In this document: piece by piece, positions 55,219-62,821 of the stretch
Layout of the letters: every line of letters starts with the position of its first letter
Position numbering within the stretch: position 1 is the first letter of the stretch
Assembly: GCA_020637435.1 (NCBI GenBank)
Contig: JACJVW010000001.1
Coordinates: 558,001-622,000, forward strand
Source of the DNA: Candidatus Woesearchaeota archaeon
GTDB lineage: Archaea; Nanobdellota; Nanobdellia; Woesearchaeales; JACJVW01
Length of the DNA: 64,000 nt
Direction: 5' to 3'
Translations under genes and position numbers: made by a program
Notes under the pieces: generated by a model
The model's database searches: none
Told to the model about the DNA's origin: nothing
The model's input: only the letters and a program-made list of their open reading frames with translations

Positions 55219-55674
55219 ATGGAAGGATTTCTATTCAATGCCAAAGAAGAACTCAAAAGAGTCGACCATCTCATCTACGTCAGTTTAAAGTACACAAGAA
55301 CAGCTGATGTTTTGATGAGTGTCATCAACCGTATGATTAATGCATACGACCAGTCCCTCGGCGGCATCTGCGAACATCTTAGGGAAACAGGCAAGATAGA
55401 AGAGGAGCCAAAGTTTCCTGGAAAAAGAGTAGAAGTGATCCAGAAGCATTTTGCGCAAGATAAGCTCATCATGGAAGCAGTCACGATGTATACGACATGC
55501 AAACGCATCCATAATGCGGAATTCACACGTGCAAACGAATACCGGCGCAATGTGACCATGACCTCAATTCTTGATGATGGAAACATCGATGTGACCATCG
55601 ACACCGTCACAGCAGATTACAAGAAGATAACACAATTTCTAGAGTACATTGAAGAGAAAGGCTTCATCAAGTAA
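55219..55674 (+). CDS. Helical protein of unknown function, paralog 2
   Basis: This 151-residue protein starts directly at the stop of paralog 1. It has the matching helices KEELKRVDHLIYVSLKYTRT and LMSVINRMINAYDQSL, with the same spacing as the upstream gene. It is soluble and charged, without cysteines of note or a recognised motif. The two probably form a homologous pair that works together. Confidence 0.7.
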   Translation: MEGFLFNAKEELKRVDHLIYVSLKYTRTADVLMSVINRMINAYDQSLGGICEHLRETGKIEEEPKFPGKRVEVIQKHFAQDKLIMEAVTMYTTCKRIHNAEFTRANEYRRNVTMTSILDDGNIDVTIDTVTADYKKITQFLEYIEEKGFIK

Positions 55675-55676
55675 AA

Positions 55677-55795
55677 CTTTCTCTCAACTTTAAATGTACA
55701 TAAACTATGTTTTTACTTGTATCAAAGATGTATGTGCAGAACCCACAAAACATCAAAGAGCCAACAAGAGTGAACATCTGAAGTTGATAGGAAAG
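55677..55795 (+). repeat. ATGTAC hairpin repeat copy between convergent genes
   Basis: CTTTC (55677-55681) pairs with GAAAG (55791-55795); TCAACTTTAAATG (55684-55696) pairs with CATCTGAAGTTGA (55775-55787) with two wobble or mismatch positions. ATGTACATAAAC follows the first arm, and an inner stem ATGTTTT (55707-55713) with AAAACAT (55747-55753) is present. The order of parts is the same as in the copies at 48 kb. Confidence 0.75.
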
Positions 55796-55839
55796 AATCT
55801 GTAAAAGTAACTATACAAAGAAAAAGGTTGTAAAAAAAA

Positions 55840-56787
55840 TTAATTTGTGACGTGCTTTACAAGAATCACATCAGACTTGTCATCATAGTAGTCATAGACT
55901 GCCTTGATAGAGACTTCCATCTCATAGTCTGAGGCTGTGGATACTTCTTGTGTACAGCTTATCTGCGTATCGCCTTCATAAAGTCTTATGTAGCCTTTAT
56001 TCGTAGCTCCACCGCCTTCCTGAAGACCGCTGCAAGTGATCTTGTCAGCTTCGCCACTCTCTATCTCTACCCAGACCTGATCCTCATATGACCTTGTGTA
56101 CTCATCACATGATGATCCTCGCCTGTATATCTCTCCTACACCGGCAGCTACCACATTGAAATGGAACCTCACTTTATTAGGAGCCTGTGGCTCTTCATAG
56201 AAGTTCTGGATCTGTACGGGTCCACCGCTGTTGAAGATGGTCTTTGAACCGCTGACTTCACAGACACCTTCATGCTCAGTATCTACATTGTTCTGCTTTA
56301 TGCAAAGATTGGCGATAGCATTCGTCTCATAGAGATAGCATACTTCTGCCCGGATAGGAAATTCATTATTACCCTGCAGGATACCATCATGGTTAAGACC
56401 GTTGAACTCGACATATACTGGAGATCCTTTGATAATGCTTCCTTCGCTGTTCTTTTCAGAAGCTATCAGGTCTTCGCTGGGTTGCTTTGTCAGATCTGCC
56501 TCAGTTACACCGAACTGGCTTGGCAGAAATCCGCTGATCTTGACAGTCACATCATCTTTGTTGACCGTATACTCGCCCTTGTTCTCAAGCTTGACAACAA
56601 CGTCGAACTGATACTGTCCACCGTCAAAAACCTCACTGGGAGGGCTTCCCTCCGCAAAACTCATCGCAATTCCTGTTGAACCTCCGATAAATGGTGTGGT
56701 CTTACTGCCTGAACCGCCAGTAGACGTTGTACAGCCTGAAGCAAGGAATAATAGTAGCACCAATGCCGCAATCAAAATTTTTCTCAT
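55840..56787 (-). CDS. Secreted lipoprotein with beta-sandwich domain, paralog A
   Basis: The start has a signal with lipobox LFLASGC, then a Gly/Ser/Thr linker. The rest is beta-rich: SFAEGSPPSEVFDGGQYQFD, VVVKLENKGEYTVNKDD and VTVKISGFLP read like an immunoglobulin-type fold of the kind that binds partners outside the cell. Cysteines are sparse and may pair. It shares this layout with the next gene (56881-57825), so the two are paralogs. A TTGGAGG ribosome site precedes the ATG, and a TATA-like TTAAATAC lies at about 56831-56839. Confidence 0.8.
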   Translation of the reverse strand: MRKILIAALVLLLFLASGCTTSTGGSGSKTTPFIGGSTGIAMSFAEGSPPSEVFDGGQYQFDVVVKLENKGEYTVNKDDVTVKISGFLPSQFGVTEADLTKQPSEDLIASEKNSEGSIIKGSPVYVEFNGLNHDGILQGNNEFPIRAEVCYLYETNAIANLCIKQNNVDTEHEGVCEVSGSKTIFNSGGPVQIQNFYEEPQAPNKVRFHFNVVAAGVGEIYRRGSSCDEYTRSYEDQVWVEIESGEADKITCSGLQEGGGATNKGYIRLYEGDTQISCTQEVSTASDYEMEVSIKAVYDYYDDKSDVILVKHVTN

Positions 56788-56880
56788 TCTTGCGCCTCCA
56801 ATGATTATATCTAGAATTTCTGAAAAAATGAGTATTTAAAAGTTTGGGTTTGTGTAGTCTGTGAGGGGTAAAAACACCAT

Positions 56881-57825
56881 CTAAGGTGTGGCGATAACCT
56901 GAATATCCTTGGATATAGTCTCTCTGTACCCATAATCGAGCTCAACAAAGAGGGTGGTTGTATATGCTGGATTAGGGGCGATATTGTTAAATTCACACAC
57001 CACGGTCGCCCTCCCACTATTCAGGCGGAGATAGCCATCTTTGACAGGTTTGCATGTTCCGGTGATATCCACATTCGATACGATGACCTTCGATAAACGT
57101 ATATAGTCGATATCATTATATTCAAGGCCAGTAGCGTCGTACGGGTTGCACCGGTCAAGCATGCTGTAGTCGTTCTTGAACACAGTCCCACTACCGGCAT
57201 TAGAGATAGTCATCTTGAATCTGGTCCTTCCTTTCGAAGGTTCTACTTCGATAGAATCTACACGGATAGGTGCACCTTGGCTGCCAAGGCTAGGGTCACG
57301 CTCTGCATCACAGGCTTTTTCCTTCGATGAAGCGGTGAACACATCATAATCTATACACACGGTCGGTTCAGCGATAGTCTTATACAGATAGCATGCGGTC
57401 GCCACAAGCTTAAAATCGTAATTGTCGATATCCCTATTTGCGAGATCTATAGGTGTTCCTTCATAACTATAGGTATCAAAATCACCCTGCGCATTATATT
57501 GGCTCTTTCCTTCAAGAGTTCCGATATCCTTTCCTCCAGAACCCATACCGTCCGTATTTAATATGTAGTTAGGGTCGAATCCAGAGAGATAGATTTTGCT
57601 GTTGCTTCCTGTAAGAATATCATATGCGCCCCTGTTTCGAGCTTCGATGACCGTGGAGATGACATCATCATCATAGACTTTAGACTGAGGCATATTGGTC
57701 ATGAAGTTTATGACAAGCCCCTGGGTTCCCGTCCGATAATCTTCGTTCGCATCACCACGGTCGGTGGAATACGTACCGCAGCCCGCAAGAAACATAACAA
57801 CAAACAATACCAACAAGAATCTCAT
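56881..57825 (-). CDS. Secreted lipoprotein with beta-sandwich domain, paralog B
   Basis: From MRFLLVLFVVMFLAGCGTYS the lipobox is FLAGC, giving a mature lipid-anchored protein of about 300 residues. The stretch INFMTNMPQSKVYDDDVIST, VIEARNRGAYDILTG and YLSGFDP matches paralog A in order and spacing. I chose 57825 over a frame start at 57930 because the signal peptide begins here and a TATA-like TATTATATAC lies about 30 bases upstream (57848-57858). No enzyme motif is seen. Confidence 0.8.
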   Translation of the reverse strand: MRFLLVLFVVMFLAGCGTYSTDRGDANEDYRTGTQGLVINFMTNMPQSKVYDDDVISTVIEARNRGAYDILTGSNSKIYLSGFDPNYILNTDGMGSGGKDIGTLEGKSQYNAQGDFDTYSYEGTPIDLANRDIDNYDFKLVATACYLYKTIAEPTVCIDYDVFTASSKEKACDAERDPSLGSQGAPIRVDSIEVEPSKGRTRFKMTISNAGSGTVFKNDYSMLDRCNPYDATGLEYNDIDYIRLSKVIVSNVDITGTCKPVKDGYLRLNSGRATVVCEFNNIAPNPAYTTTLFVELDYGYRETISKDIQVIATP

Positions 57826-57871
57826 GGAAGAACACTGAAGAAAATGAGTATATAATAGTTTCGACAAAGCC

Positions 57872-58264
57872 TCAATTGACTTTGTGCAGCTTATGCTCGA
57901 TTGCGTCAAGCTCCCGCTCAAGTTTCTCAAGCTCGGTCATATGCCTTTTGACCGGGACTTTCTTTGGTCGTGGTCGCGCAGGCTCAGGTTCAGGCTCGTC
58001 CTCCTCCTCGCGCGGCTTGATCATATGCATGACCTGGCGGATCTTTGTTTCAGGAAAAAGCTTTCTAAGTCCCCCCACAAGAACAGCAATATCTTTTTCA
58101 GTCTTATTCAGCATAGACAAGAGCTCTATCTTCTCACGCCGATTATTCTTGATCTGCTCATACTTCTTGAGCATGATGACAAGGCTTCTGCTACTGCTAA
58201 GTACTTCTCTACGCAGACTTTTCGGCGCTTCGATACCGACGTAGTAGATCCCTTTGTCCACCAT
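57872..58264 (-). CDS. Coiled-coil protein with charged Pro-rich linker
   Basis: A 130-residue soluble protein. The first 75 residues are helical (SSSRSLVIMLKKYEQIKNNR, KIELLSMLNKTEKDIAVLV), then an acidic-Pro-basic linker (about 84-106), and a final short helix TELEKLERELDAIEHKL with heptad pattern. It is the last of a three-gene minus-strand operon with zero to 2 bases between genes. No family is recognised; proteins of this kind may build a scaffold. Confidence 0.65.
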   Translation of the reverse strand: MVDKGIYYVGIEAPKSLRREVLSSSRSLVIMLKKYEQIKNNRREKIELLSMLNKTEKDIAVLVGGLRKLFPETKIRQVMHMIKPREEEDEPEPEPARPRPKKVPVKRHMTELEKLERELDAIEHKLHKVN

Positions 58265-58504
58265 CTAGAATGCCTCTGGTTCGAATAAAGTCCTGTCGAT
58301 ATGCTGTACTTTACGCTGAACCTCTTCAAGTTCATTTGTCCAAACTTCAAGCTCAGTGTCTTCAGCATTCTTCAGTTCATTTATTTTCTCCAAGATAGTC
58401 TTCGCCTCAGTAATTTTGGCTTTGACCAAGGAGATAGTATCAAGAACCTCTTTATACTCATCTATCTTGACGAATATGGGTGTCTCTCTTCTATCTGGAT
58501 CCAT
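58265..58504 (-). CDS. Small coiled-coil protein, paralog of the neighbour's C-terminus
   Basis: The 79 residues consist of a short strand (PIFVKIDEYKEVLDTI) and two long helices (LVKAKITEAKTILEKINELK, WTNELEEVQRKVQHIDRTLF). The C-terminal 70 residues of the preceding gene product (58507-59088) have the same layout: PVFTRVEDYKEIL, then IKRINEIK, then MNHIDKLCFE. This is a clear tandem duplication of a small helical domain. Function unknown. Confidence 0.7.
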   Translation of the reverse strand: MDPDRRETPIFVKIDEYKEVLDTISLVKAKITEAKTILEKINELKNAEDTELEVWTNELEEVQRKVQHIDRTLFEPEAF

Positions 58505-58506
58505 GA

Positions 58507-59088
58507 TTATTCACCTTTCTGCTCAAAACAGAGCTTATCTATATGATTCATCTTCCGGTATGTCTCAAGCAGGAGATTCTTCCATTTCTCGTATTCCTTG
58601 TCTTCTTCAACCTTGATTTCATTGATACGCTTGATAACATCTTCACAGTTCTTCAAGCTTGCTTTGATCTGGTTGGCAGAACCAAGTATCTCCTTATAAT
58701 CTTCAACCCGAGTAAACACAGGTGCGTTGCTTGTGACAGCCCGTTCCCGAGACTCCGAAATCTCTTCAGCAATATTTTCAGTATCTTCAACGACTGGCTC
58801 ATCTTCCATCACCGGCTCTTCCACAACAGGTTCTGCTACAGGTTCTTCTACGGCAGATGCCTCCTCGAGTGGTTCTTCATCCGTAGGAAGCTCAGGTCCA
58901 AGCGAAGGTTGATCAAGAGGCACCGACGGTCGCAGAGGTTGTTCCATAGGTGCAGGAGGCATCTCATCGGGAGACTCCTCAGGAGGAGAGATATTGAAGC
59001 TGGGAGGAGGAGGGATATCTAGGTCCACAGATGATGATGACGAAGCCATTGCCTCTTCCTTTTTGAGTAGTTTTTTGAAAAAGTTCAT
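58507..59088 (-). CDS. Protein with acidic-Pro linker and C-terminal coiled-coil domain
   Basis: From MNFFKKLLKKEEAMASSSSS the protein has 193 residues. A basic amphipathic N-terminus, which could bind membrane, leads into about 105 residues of low-complexity Pro, Glu, Val and Ser. The C-terminal 70-residue helical domain is homologous to the next gene. I prefer the ATG at 59088, which has GGGGTG upstream, over one at 59115. The three-gene set could be a filament or membrane-associated assembly; this is speculation. Confidence 0.7.
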   Translation of the reverse strand: MNFFKKLLKKEEAMASSSSSVDLDIPPPPSFNISPPEESPDEMPPAPMEQPLRPSVPLDQPSLGPELPTDEEPLEEASAVEEPVAEPVVEEPVMEDEPVVEDTENIAEEISESRERAVTSNAPVFTRVEDYKEILGSANQIKASLKNCEDVIKRINEIKVEEDKEYEKWKNLLLETYRKMNHIDKLCFEQKGE

Positions 59089-59182
59089 GGTGCACCCCTT
59101 TTCCTTACTTCTCAAGAGAGACCGGTCTTTAAAAACATTTACACCTACTTTAAGATAGTAAAAATAACCCGTTTGAAGAAAA

Positions 59183-59192
59183 CTTTAAATAA
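59183..59192 (+). promoter_or_regulatory. TATA box of the PPIase fusion gene
   Basis: CTTTAAATAA lies about 52 bases before the ATG at 59240, predicting a leader of about 25 bases that holds the AGGTGG ribosome site. Confidence 0.5.
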
Positions 59193-59239
59193 CGACGTGC
59201 CGTAGCCGCAAATAGGAGTTTTTATTGTTAGGTGGTAAT

Positions 59240-60682
59240 ATGACTCAGAAACCAAAGACGGTCAAAATCAGGAAAAAACAACAAAGGAAAGAATTCAATC
59301 CAACAAGCATCTTCTTAGGCCTTGCGATTATCATAGCGGTAGTCGTCATATATATGGCACTTTCAGATGGTGATGCTCAAGACTCAACCGACAAGCCAGC
59401 CAAAGCCAAGGATCAAGTAGTTGCCACCGTCAATGGTGAAAAGATCTACAAATCAAAAATCGATGAACAGTATAATCTCATCCCCGCAGAGATAAGGGCT
59501 TTAATAACAAAAGAGACTATCCTTAACCGGACAATAGATGAAGTTCTCCTGGTGCAGGAAGCTAAAGCAAAGGGATTCACCGCCACAAAACAGGAGACAG
59601 AGGAGCTTATCCAGATTCTTCTGATACAGAACGGCATCACAGAGGATATGCTCAACCAGCAGCTCGAGAGGAACTCCATGACCATGGACGACCTTAAGGA
59701 AGTCTACACCAAGCAGATCATGATAACAAAACTCCTCAACCATACTGTCATGAGTAGAGCCGCCCCTAGCGAAGATGAATTAAGGGAGTACTACGAGCGG
59801 AACATGGAGACAAGCCTTATTACCGTACCTATACAGATTCGTGCAAGACATATACTGGTCAATAATGAGACTCTTGCGCAGGAGATTCTTGAGCAGCTCA
59901 AAGACGGTGCCGACTTCACAGAATTGTCTGATCAATATTCGACCGACACCTACGCCAAACAAAATGGCGGAGACCTGGGATTCTTCCAGGAAGGTATGAT
60001 GGTGCAACCCTTCAACGATGCCGCATTCTCCATGGAAGTGGGAGATGAACCCCAGATTGTAGAGACCAATTTTGGGTACCATATTCTCGAAGTGACCGGA
60101 AAGCAGGATGCTGAAGTAAAGACTTTTGATGAGGTGCGTGCGACCATTGAGCAACTGGTCAAAGAAGACAAGGAAAGCGAAATCCTGTTGGACCTTATCG
60201 ACGAGCTGCGTCTGAAAGCCGACATCAAGATGAACTCTGAACTCCTTGTCGAGCAGACAGAAGGTGTAGAGACATTCTCAAAAGTCCAAGAGACTGTGTG
60301 CACCCAAGACGGCAAACCTGTGCTAAGGATGTACAGCACAACTACCTGTCCGCATTGCGCATGGATTAAAGAGACGGTAGACACACTCTTTAGCGACCTC
60401 GTTTCTGAAGGCAAAGTCGTAGCCTATCACTGGGAAGTCGACACCAAAGACAACACGCTTACAGAAGAAGTCGAGACAGCAATCCCGCAGTCCGAGATCA
60501 TGCACTTCATCCAGCGTAATCCTGAGGGTTTCGTTCCCTTCTTCTACCTTGGCTGCGCATATGAACGTGTAGGCAATGGATACGAAAACGAGAACAGCCT
60601 GGACAAAGAAGTTGAGGAGATTTCTACCGTTGTGGAAAGCCTCCTAAGCGACACATCTAATTACCAAGAAGAAACTGCATAA
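59240..60682 (+). CDS. Membrane-anchored PPIase-thioredoxin fusion
   Basis: The N-terminus is basic, then one span at about residues 23-42 anchors the protein outside the membrane. A SurA/PrsA-like chaperone region (about 60-190) leads to a parvulin rotamase domain (about 195-290; RARHILVNNETLAQEI, GGDLGFFQEGMMV, FGYHILEV). A separate C-terminal thioredoxin-like domain (about 350-470) carries a CPHC active site in YSTTTCPHCAWIKETV. I chose ATG 59240 because AGGTGG precedes it. The two activities together suggest a foldase acting on exported Cys-rich proteins. Confidence 0.88.
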   Translation: MTQKPKTVKIRKKQQRKEFNPTSIFLGLAIIIAVVVIYMALSDGDAQDSTDKPAKAKDQVVATVNGEKIYKSKIDEQYNLIPAEIRALITKETILNRTIDEVLLVQEAKAKGFTATKQETEELIQILLIQNGITEDMLNQQLERNSMTMDDLKEVYTKQIMITKLLNHTVMSRAAPSEDELREYYERNMETSLITVPIQIRARHILVNNETLAQEILEQLKDGADFTELSDQYSTDTYAKQNGGDLGFFQEGMMVQPFNDAAFSMEVGDEPQIVETNFGYHILEVTGKQDAEVKTFDEVRATIEQLVKEDKESEILLDLIDELRLKADIKMNSELLVEQTEGVETFSKVQETVCTQDGKPVLRMYSTTTCPHCAWIKETVDTLFSDLVSEGKVVAYHWEVDTKDNTLTEEVETAIPQSEIMHFIQRNPEGFVPFFYLGCAYERVGNGYENENSLDKEVEEISTVVESLLSDTSNYQEETA

Positions 60683-60907
60683 TCATTCTTTTTCTTTTCG
60701 CTTTAATATTCCTTCTTCTTTAAGGTCATACGAACCCAAAGGCGAATAGTGCATAGAGATAAGACCTGCGATAAACATCATCACAAAGACAAGGAGAAAT
60801 GCTAGCGCATAACTCGGATAAGAATTGAACATAGACATCGAGATAATAATACCTATTAGGCTAGTCATCACGAATTTTCCGGACAATGGCGCGGCCACAA
60901 ATTTCAT
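60683..60907 (-). CDS. Small two-span membrane protein
   Basis: From the ATG at 60907 the protein has 74 residues: KFVAAPLSGKFVMTSLIGII opens the first hydrophobic span, AFLLVFVMMFIAGLISMHYS the second, and the end is charged (LKEEGILKRKEKE), probably cytoplasmic. A GAGGTG ribosome site lies about 7 bases upstream. The open frame continues to 61018, but that extension is basic and Cys-rich and has no ribosome site. It is convergent with the PPIase fusion, with no gap between stops. Function unknown. Confidence 0.6.
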   Translation of the reverse strand: MKFVAAPLSGKFVMTSLIGIIISMSMFNSYPSYALAFLLVFVMMFIAGLISMHYSPLGSYDLKEEGILKRKEKE

Positions 60908-61000
60908 CCATACACCTCTTATACATCTTCTTTCTCGGCACCCCATATAAATCTTGCGTTTAAAGTCACATTTATATCTGCAATACGATACCGCCTCCAT

Positions 61001-61441
61001 ATGGCACTGATCCACCAAAGTACAAATTTCATTCTTGAATCACACGAGAGACCGGAGATCGACAGGTTGGAAGGAGGTCACGTGAAGATATCGCCAAAGA
61101 TATCCGTGCATGACCGAACTGAGCTATCCCCAACGCTAGCAACCGAACTGATGTGGTATACCGTGCTTTGCGGAGAAGCCATGAAACTTGCCATGAAGAA
61201 AAGTGGTGTAGACATAGGACGTATAAACTATCAGGAGAACGGAAACTGGAAGCCCCATCTGCACATACACCTGTATTGCAGAGCCCGAACTGCAACCATG
61301 CAACACTATGGCAAACCCATCACTCCTGGCCACAACCAAAACTACCACCCACTGACCTCTGAAGATATTGCTAACGTGAAAGAAGCGATTTCGGATCTAT
61401 TGAAAACTAAGAAATTCATACAAGGCTGGGCCTTCAACTAG
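61001..61441 (+). CDS. HIT-family protein
   Basis: The histidine triad is visible as PHLHIHLYCRA (about residues 87-97), where family members hydrolyse or transfer nucleotides through a covalent histidine intermediate. Upstream, GHVKISPKISVHDRTELSP fits the HIT strand that precedes the motif. The 146-residue length is normal for a single HIT domain. A TATA-like ATTTATATC at 60968-60976 lies about 28 bases before the ATG, indicating a leaderless transcript. The substrate cannot be told from sequence. Confidence 0.85.
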   Translation: MALIHQSTNFILESHERPEIDRLEGGHVKISPKISVHDRTELSPTLATELMWYTVLCGEAMKLAMKKSGVDIGRINYQENGNWKPHLHIHLYCRARTATMQHYGKPITPGHNQNYHPLTSEDIANVKEAISDLLKTKKFIQGWAFN

Positions 61442-61472
61442 TGGCATGTCAAACATTTTCGGATGTCTGGAA

Positions 61473-61757
61473 ATATGCGGGGGAAGGGTACGACACGAAA
61501 AAGTTCGTGTCTATGTTGCTATCTCAACATTTCGAACCCGGGTTCGCTTAGCAGGAGAATGAGAAAATATGCGGGGGAAGGGTACGACACGAAAAAGTTC
61601 GTGTCTATGTTGCTACCTCAACATTTCGAACCCGGGTTCGCTTAGCAGGAGAATGAGAAAATATGCGGGGGAAGGGTACGACACGAAAAAGTTCGTGTCT
61701 ATGTTGCGATCTCAACATTTCGAACCCGGGTTCGCTTAGCAGGAGTATGAGGGAATA
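61473..61757 (-). repeat. Tandem 94-bp repeats carrying the tRNA 3' end
   Basis: Three units of exactly 94 bases start at 61473, 61567 and 61661, and the head of a fourth at 61755 is the 3' end of the tRNA gene. Each head reads ATATGCGGGGGAAGGG, which is the reverse complement of the tRNA acceptor and T-stem end. Each unit then has three perfect dyads on the plus strand: GACACGAA/TTCGTGTC, TGTTG/CAACA (loop varies between units) and CGAACCCGGGTTCG. Units are nearly identical. No coding capacity is apparent; the short frames across them only echo the repeat. Confidence 0.88.
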
Positions 61758-61923
61758 TGCGGGGGAAGGGGTTCGAACCCTCGTAGGCACTAAGCCAATA
61801 GATGGCACATACGAGTGCTTCATCGGTCGGGAGGACCTCGTCACTCAATAACTTGAGTTTGGATCGTAGAGTACCTTTAGGGCACCAAACGTCTATCCCG
61901 TTTGGCCACTCCGGCACCCCCGC
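61758..61923 (-). tRNA. tRNA-Leu (CAA), interrupted by two introns
   Basis: The acceptor GCGGGGG (61923-61917) pairs with CCCCCGC, followed by A73 (61758). The T arm GAGGG TTCGAAC CCCTT and the variable arm GGCTTAGTGCC make this a class II tRNA. The anticodon stem ATAGA pairs with TCTAT. The 89 bases between them fit a loop CTCAAGA if 34 bases (61890-61857) are removed after position 32 and 48 bases (61851-61804) after position 37. The second intron shows a bulge-helix-bulge: AG^T and CC^A bulges, a 3-of-4 central helix CTCA/TGTG and an inner GAGTG/CACTC stem. The anticodon is inferred. Confidence 0.8.
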
Positions 61924-61948
61924 ATAAGGTCAGATGAACAATATCAGT

Positions 61949-61959
61949 TTTATAAACAT
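61949..61959 (-). promoter_or_regulatory. TATA box of the tRNA-Leu gene
   Basis: On the minus strand GTTTATAAAAC lies about 28 bases upstream of the tRNA 5' end. Confidence 0.6.
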
Positions 61960-61983
61960 TGTGGGAAGCCGATTCTGGAGCAC

Positions 61984-62697
61984 TCATTCACAATTATGGT
62001 GCAGTTTCCACATATCCCCGTGGCCCATATCTATCGCCCACTGAGGCGGCTCACAATCTTCCTCAAAAACCACCTCATCGGGGATTGGTTCCTCATCCAA
62101 CGACAAGACACCTAATCCAGGAAGCAGTATCATACCAACTAAAATAACAACAAGCACCACAACCTGAGAAATATTGACTTCCTGAATCGGCTCCCTGTCA
62201 CGAACTTCACAAACACCACCAGGACAGAATGCAGCCTCATCCTTATACAACATGTTGTAGATATTGCAGCCGATACAGATGCCAAACGCAGTCTCAAAAA
62301 AGAGAAGAGCTAAGCATGCAAGACAGACAAACAGATTTAGCGGCCCGACAGTATTAAGAATAACTACAAGTACAAACATGGTGAATCCCAAGACAAACCC
62401 GATGGACCATGCGAAGTATTTTTGTGCAGCACCCACGTACTCCACCTTCTGACGTCTTGTAAGCAGCCTGCCAAGCACAAGACTCGGTGCATAGCGTGGA
62501 TTGACGAACAGACGAAGCGAAAAATCAACAAGAAACAGAACAACAAACAGCTTTGTTGGATTAAAGTTTCCTAGAAACCAAGCCTGAAGAAACGCAGATA
62601 TGGCAAACAAAAAAAGTATGCCTGCTCCTGCGCGTGCCTCTCGCTCATTTAGCACCCGTACAGGATACCCTTTCACCAAGGTTCCAAACTGTTTCAT
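61984..62697 (-). CDS. DUF4395-type membrane protein
   Basis: From MKQFGTLVKGYPVRVLNERE the protein has 237 residues. The opening VLNEREARAGAG and a later FFETAFGICIGCNIYNML, with paired cysteines at the end of a span, are the marks of the DUF4395 family. There are about five membrane spans. An acidic C-terminal tail ends in CEPPQWAIDMGHGDMWKLHH with cysteine and histidines that could bind metal. I prefer ATG 62697 to a TTG at 62709. Family members often sit near thiol or sulfur enzymes, but the role is unknown. Confidence 0.75.
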   Translation of the reverse strand: MKQFGTLVKGYPVRVLNEREARAGAGILFLFAISAFLQAWFLGNFNPTKLFVVLFLVDFSLRLFVNPRYAPSLVLGRLLTRRQKVEYVGAAQKYFAWSIGFVLGFTMFVLVVILNTVGPLNLFVCLACLALLFFETAFGICIGCNIYNMLYKDEAAFCPGGVCEVRDREPIQEVNISQVVVLVVILVGMILLPGLGVLSLDEEPIPDEVVFEEDCEPPQWAIDMGHGDMWKLHHNCE

Positions 62698-62747
62698 GTA
62701 TCTAGACAAACATTCTGCTTTTTTATCATTTTCTAAAAAAGAGGCTA

Positions 62748-62811
62748 CTCCTCAAGTGTGCAGAGAAATAAGTATTTGCGCAGCAGAAAAATTAGAGAAG
62801 ATGCTGAGGTA
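62748..62811 (+). repeat. Possible decayed ATGTAC hairpin repeat
   Basis: CTCCTCAAGTGTGCAGAGAA at 62748-62767 resembles the start of the copy at 54015 (CCCCTCAAATGTACGGAAAG), and CCTCA (62750-62754) can pair with TGAGG (62805-62809). The inner stem is not clear. The match is weak, but position (intergenic) and orientation agree with the other copies. Confidence 0.35.
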
Positions 62812-62821
62812 CTTTACGCAA

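Noticed and set aside
61473..61757. CRISPR array
   Set aside because: The units are 94 bases and nearly identical throughout; there is no alternation of short repeats with unique spacers, and no cas genes are nearby.
61463..61851. Short frames across the tandem repeats
   Set aside because: They repeat the same peptide every unit only because the DNA repeats (94 is not a multiple of 3, so the frame does not stay open for long), and they run into the tRNA gene.
61804..61890. Group I intron in the tRNA
   Set aside because: The inserted bases total only about 82, too short for a group I core, and no P7 or guanosine-site pattern is visible.
61758..61923. tRNA-Gln (TTG) with a single intron
   Set aside because: Shifting the anticodon stem to TAGAC gives a loop GTTTGG, but no GTCTA partner exists downstream, and the long variable arm is of the Leu type.
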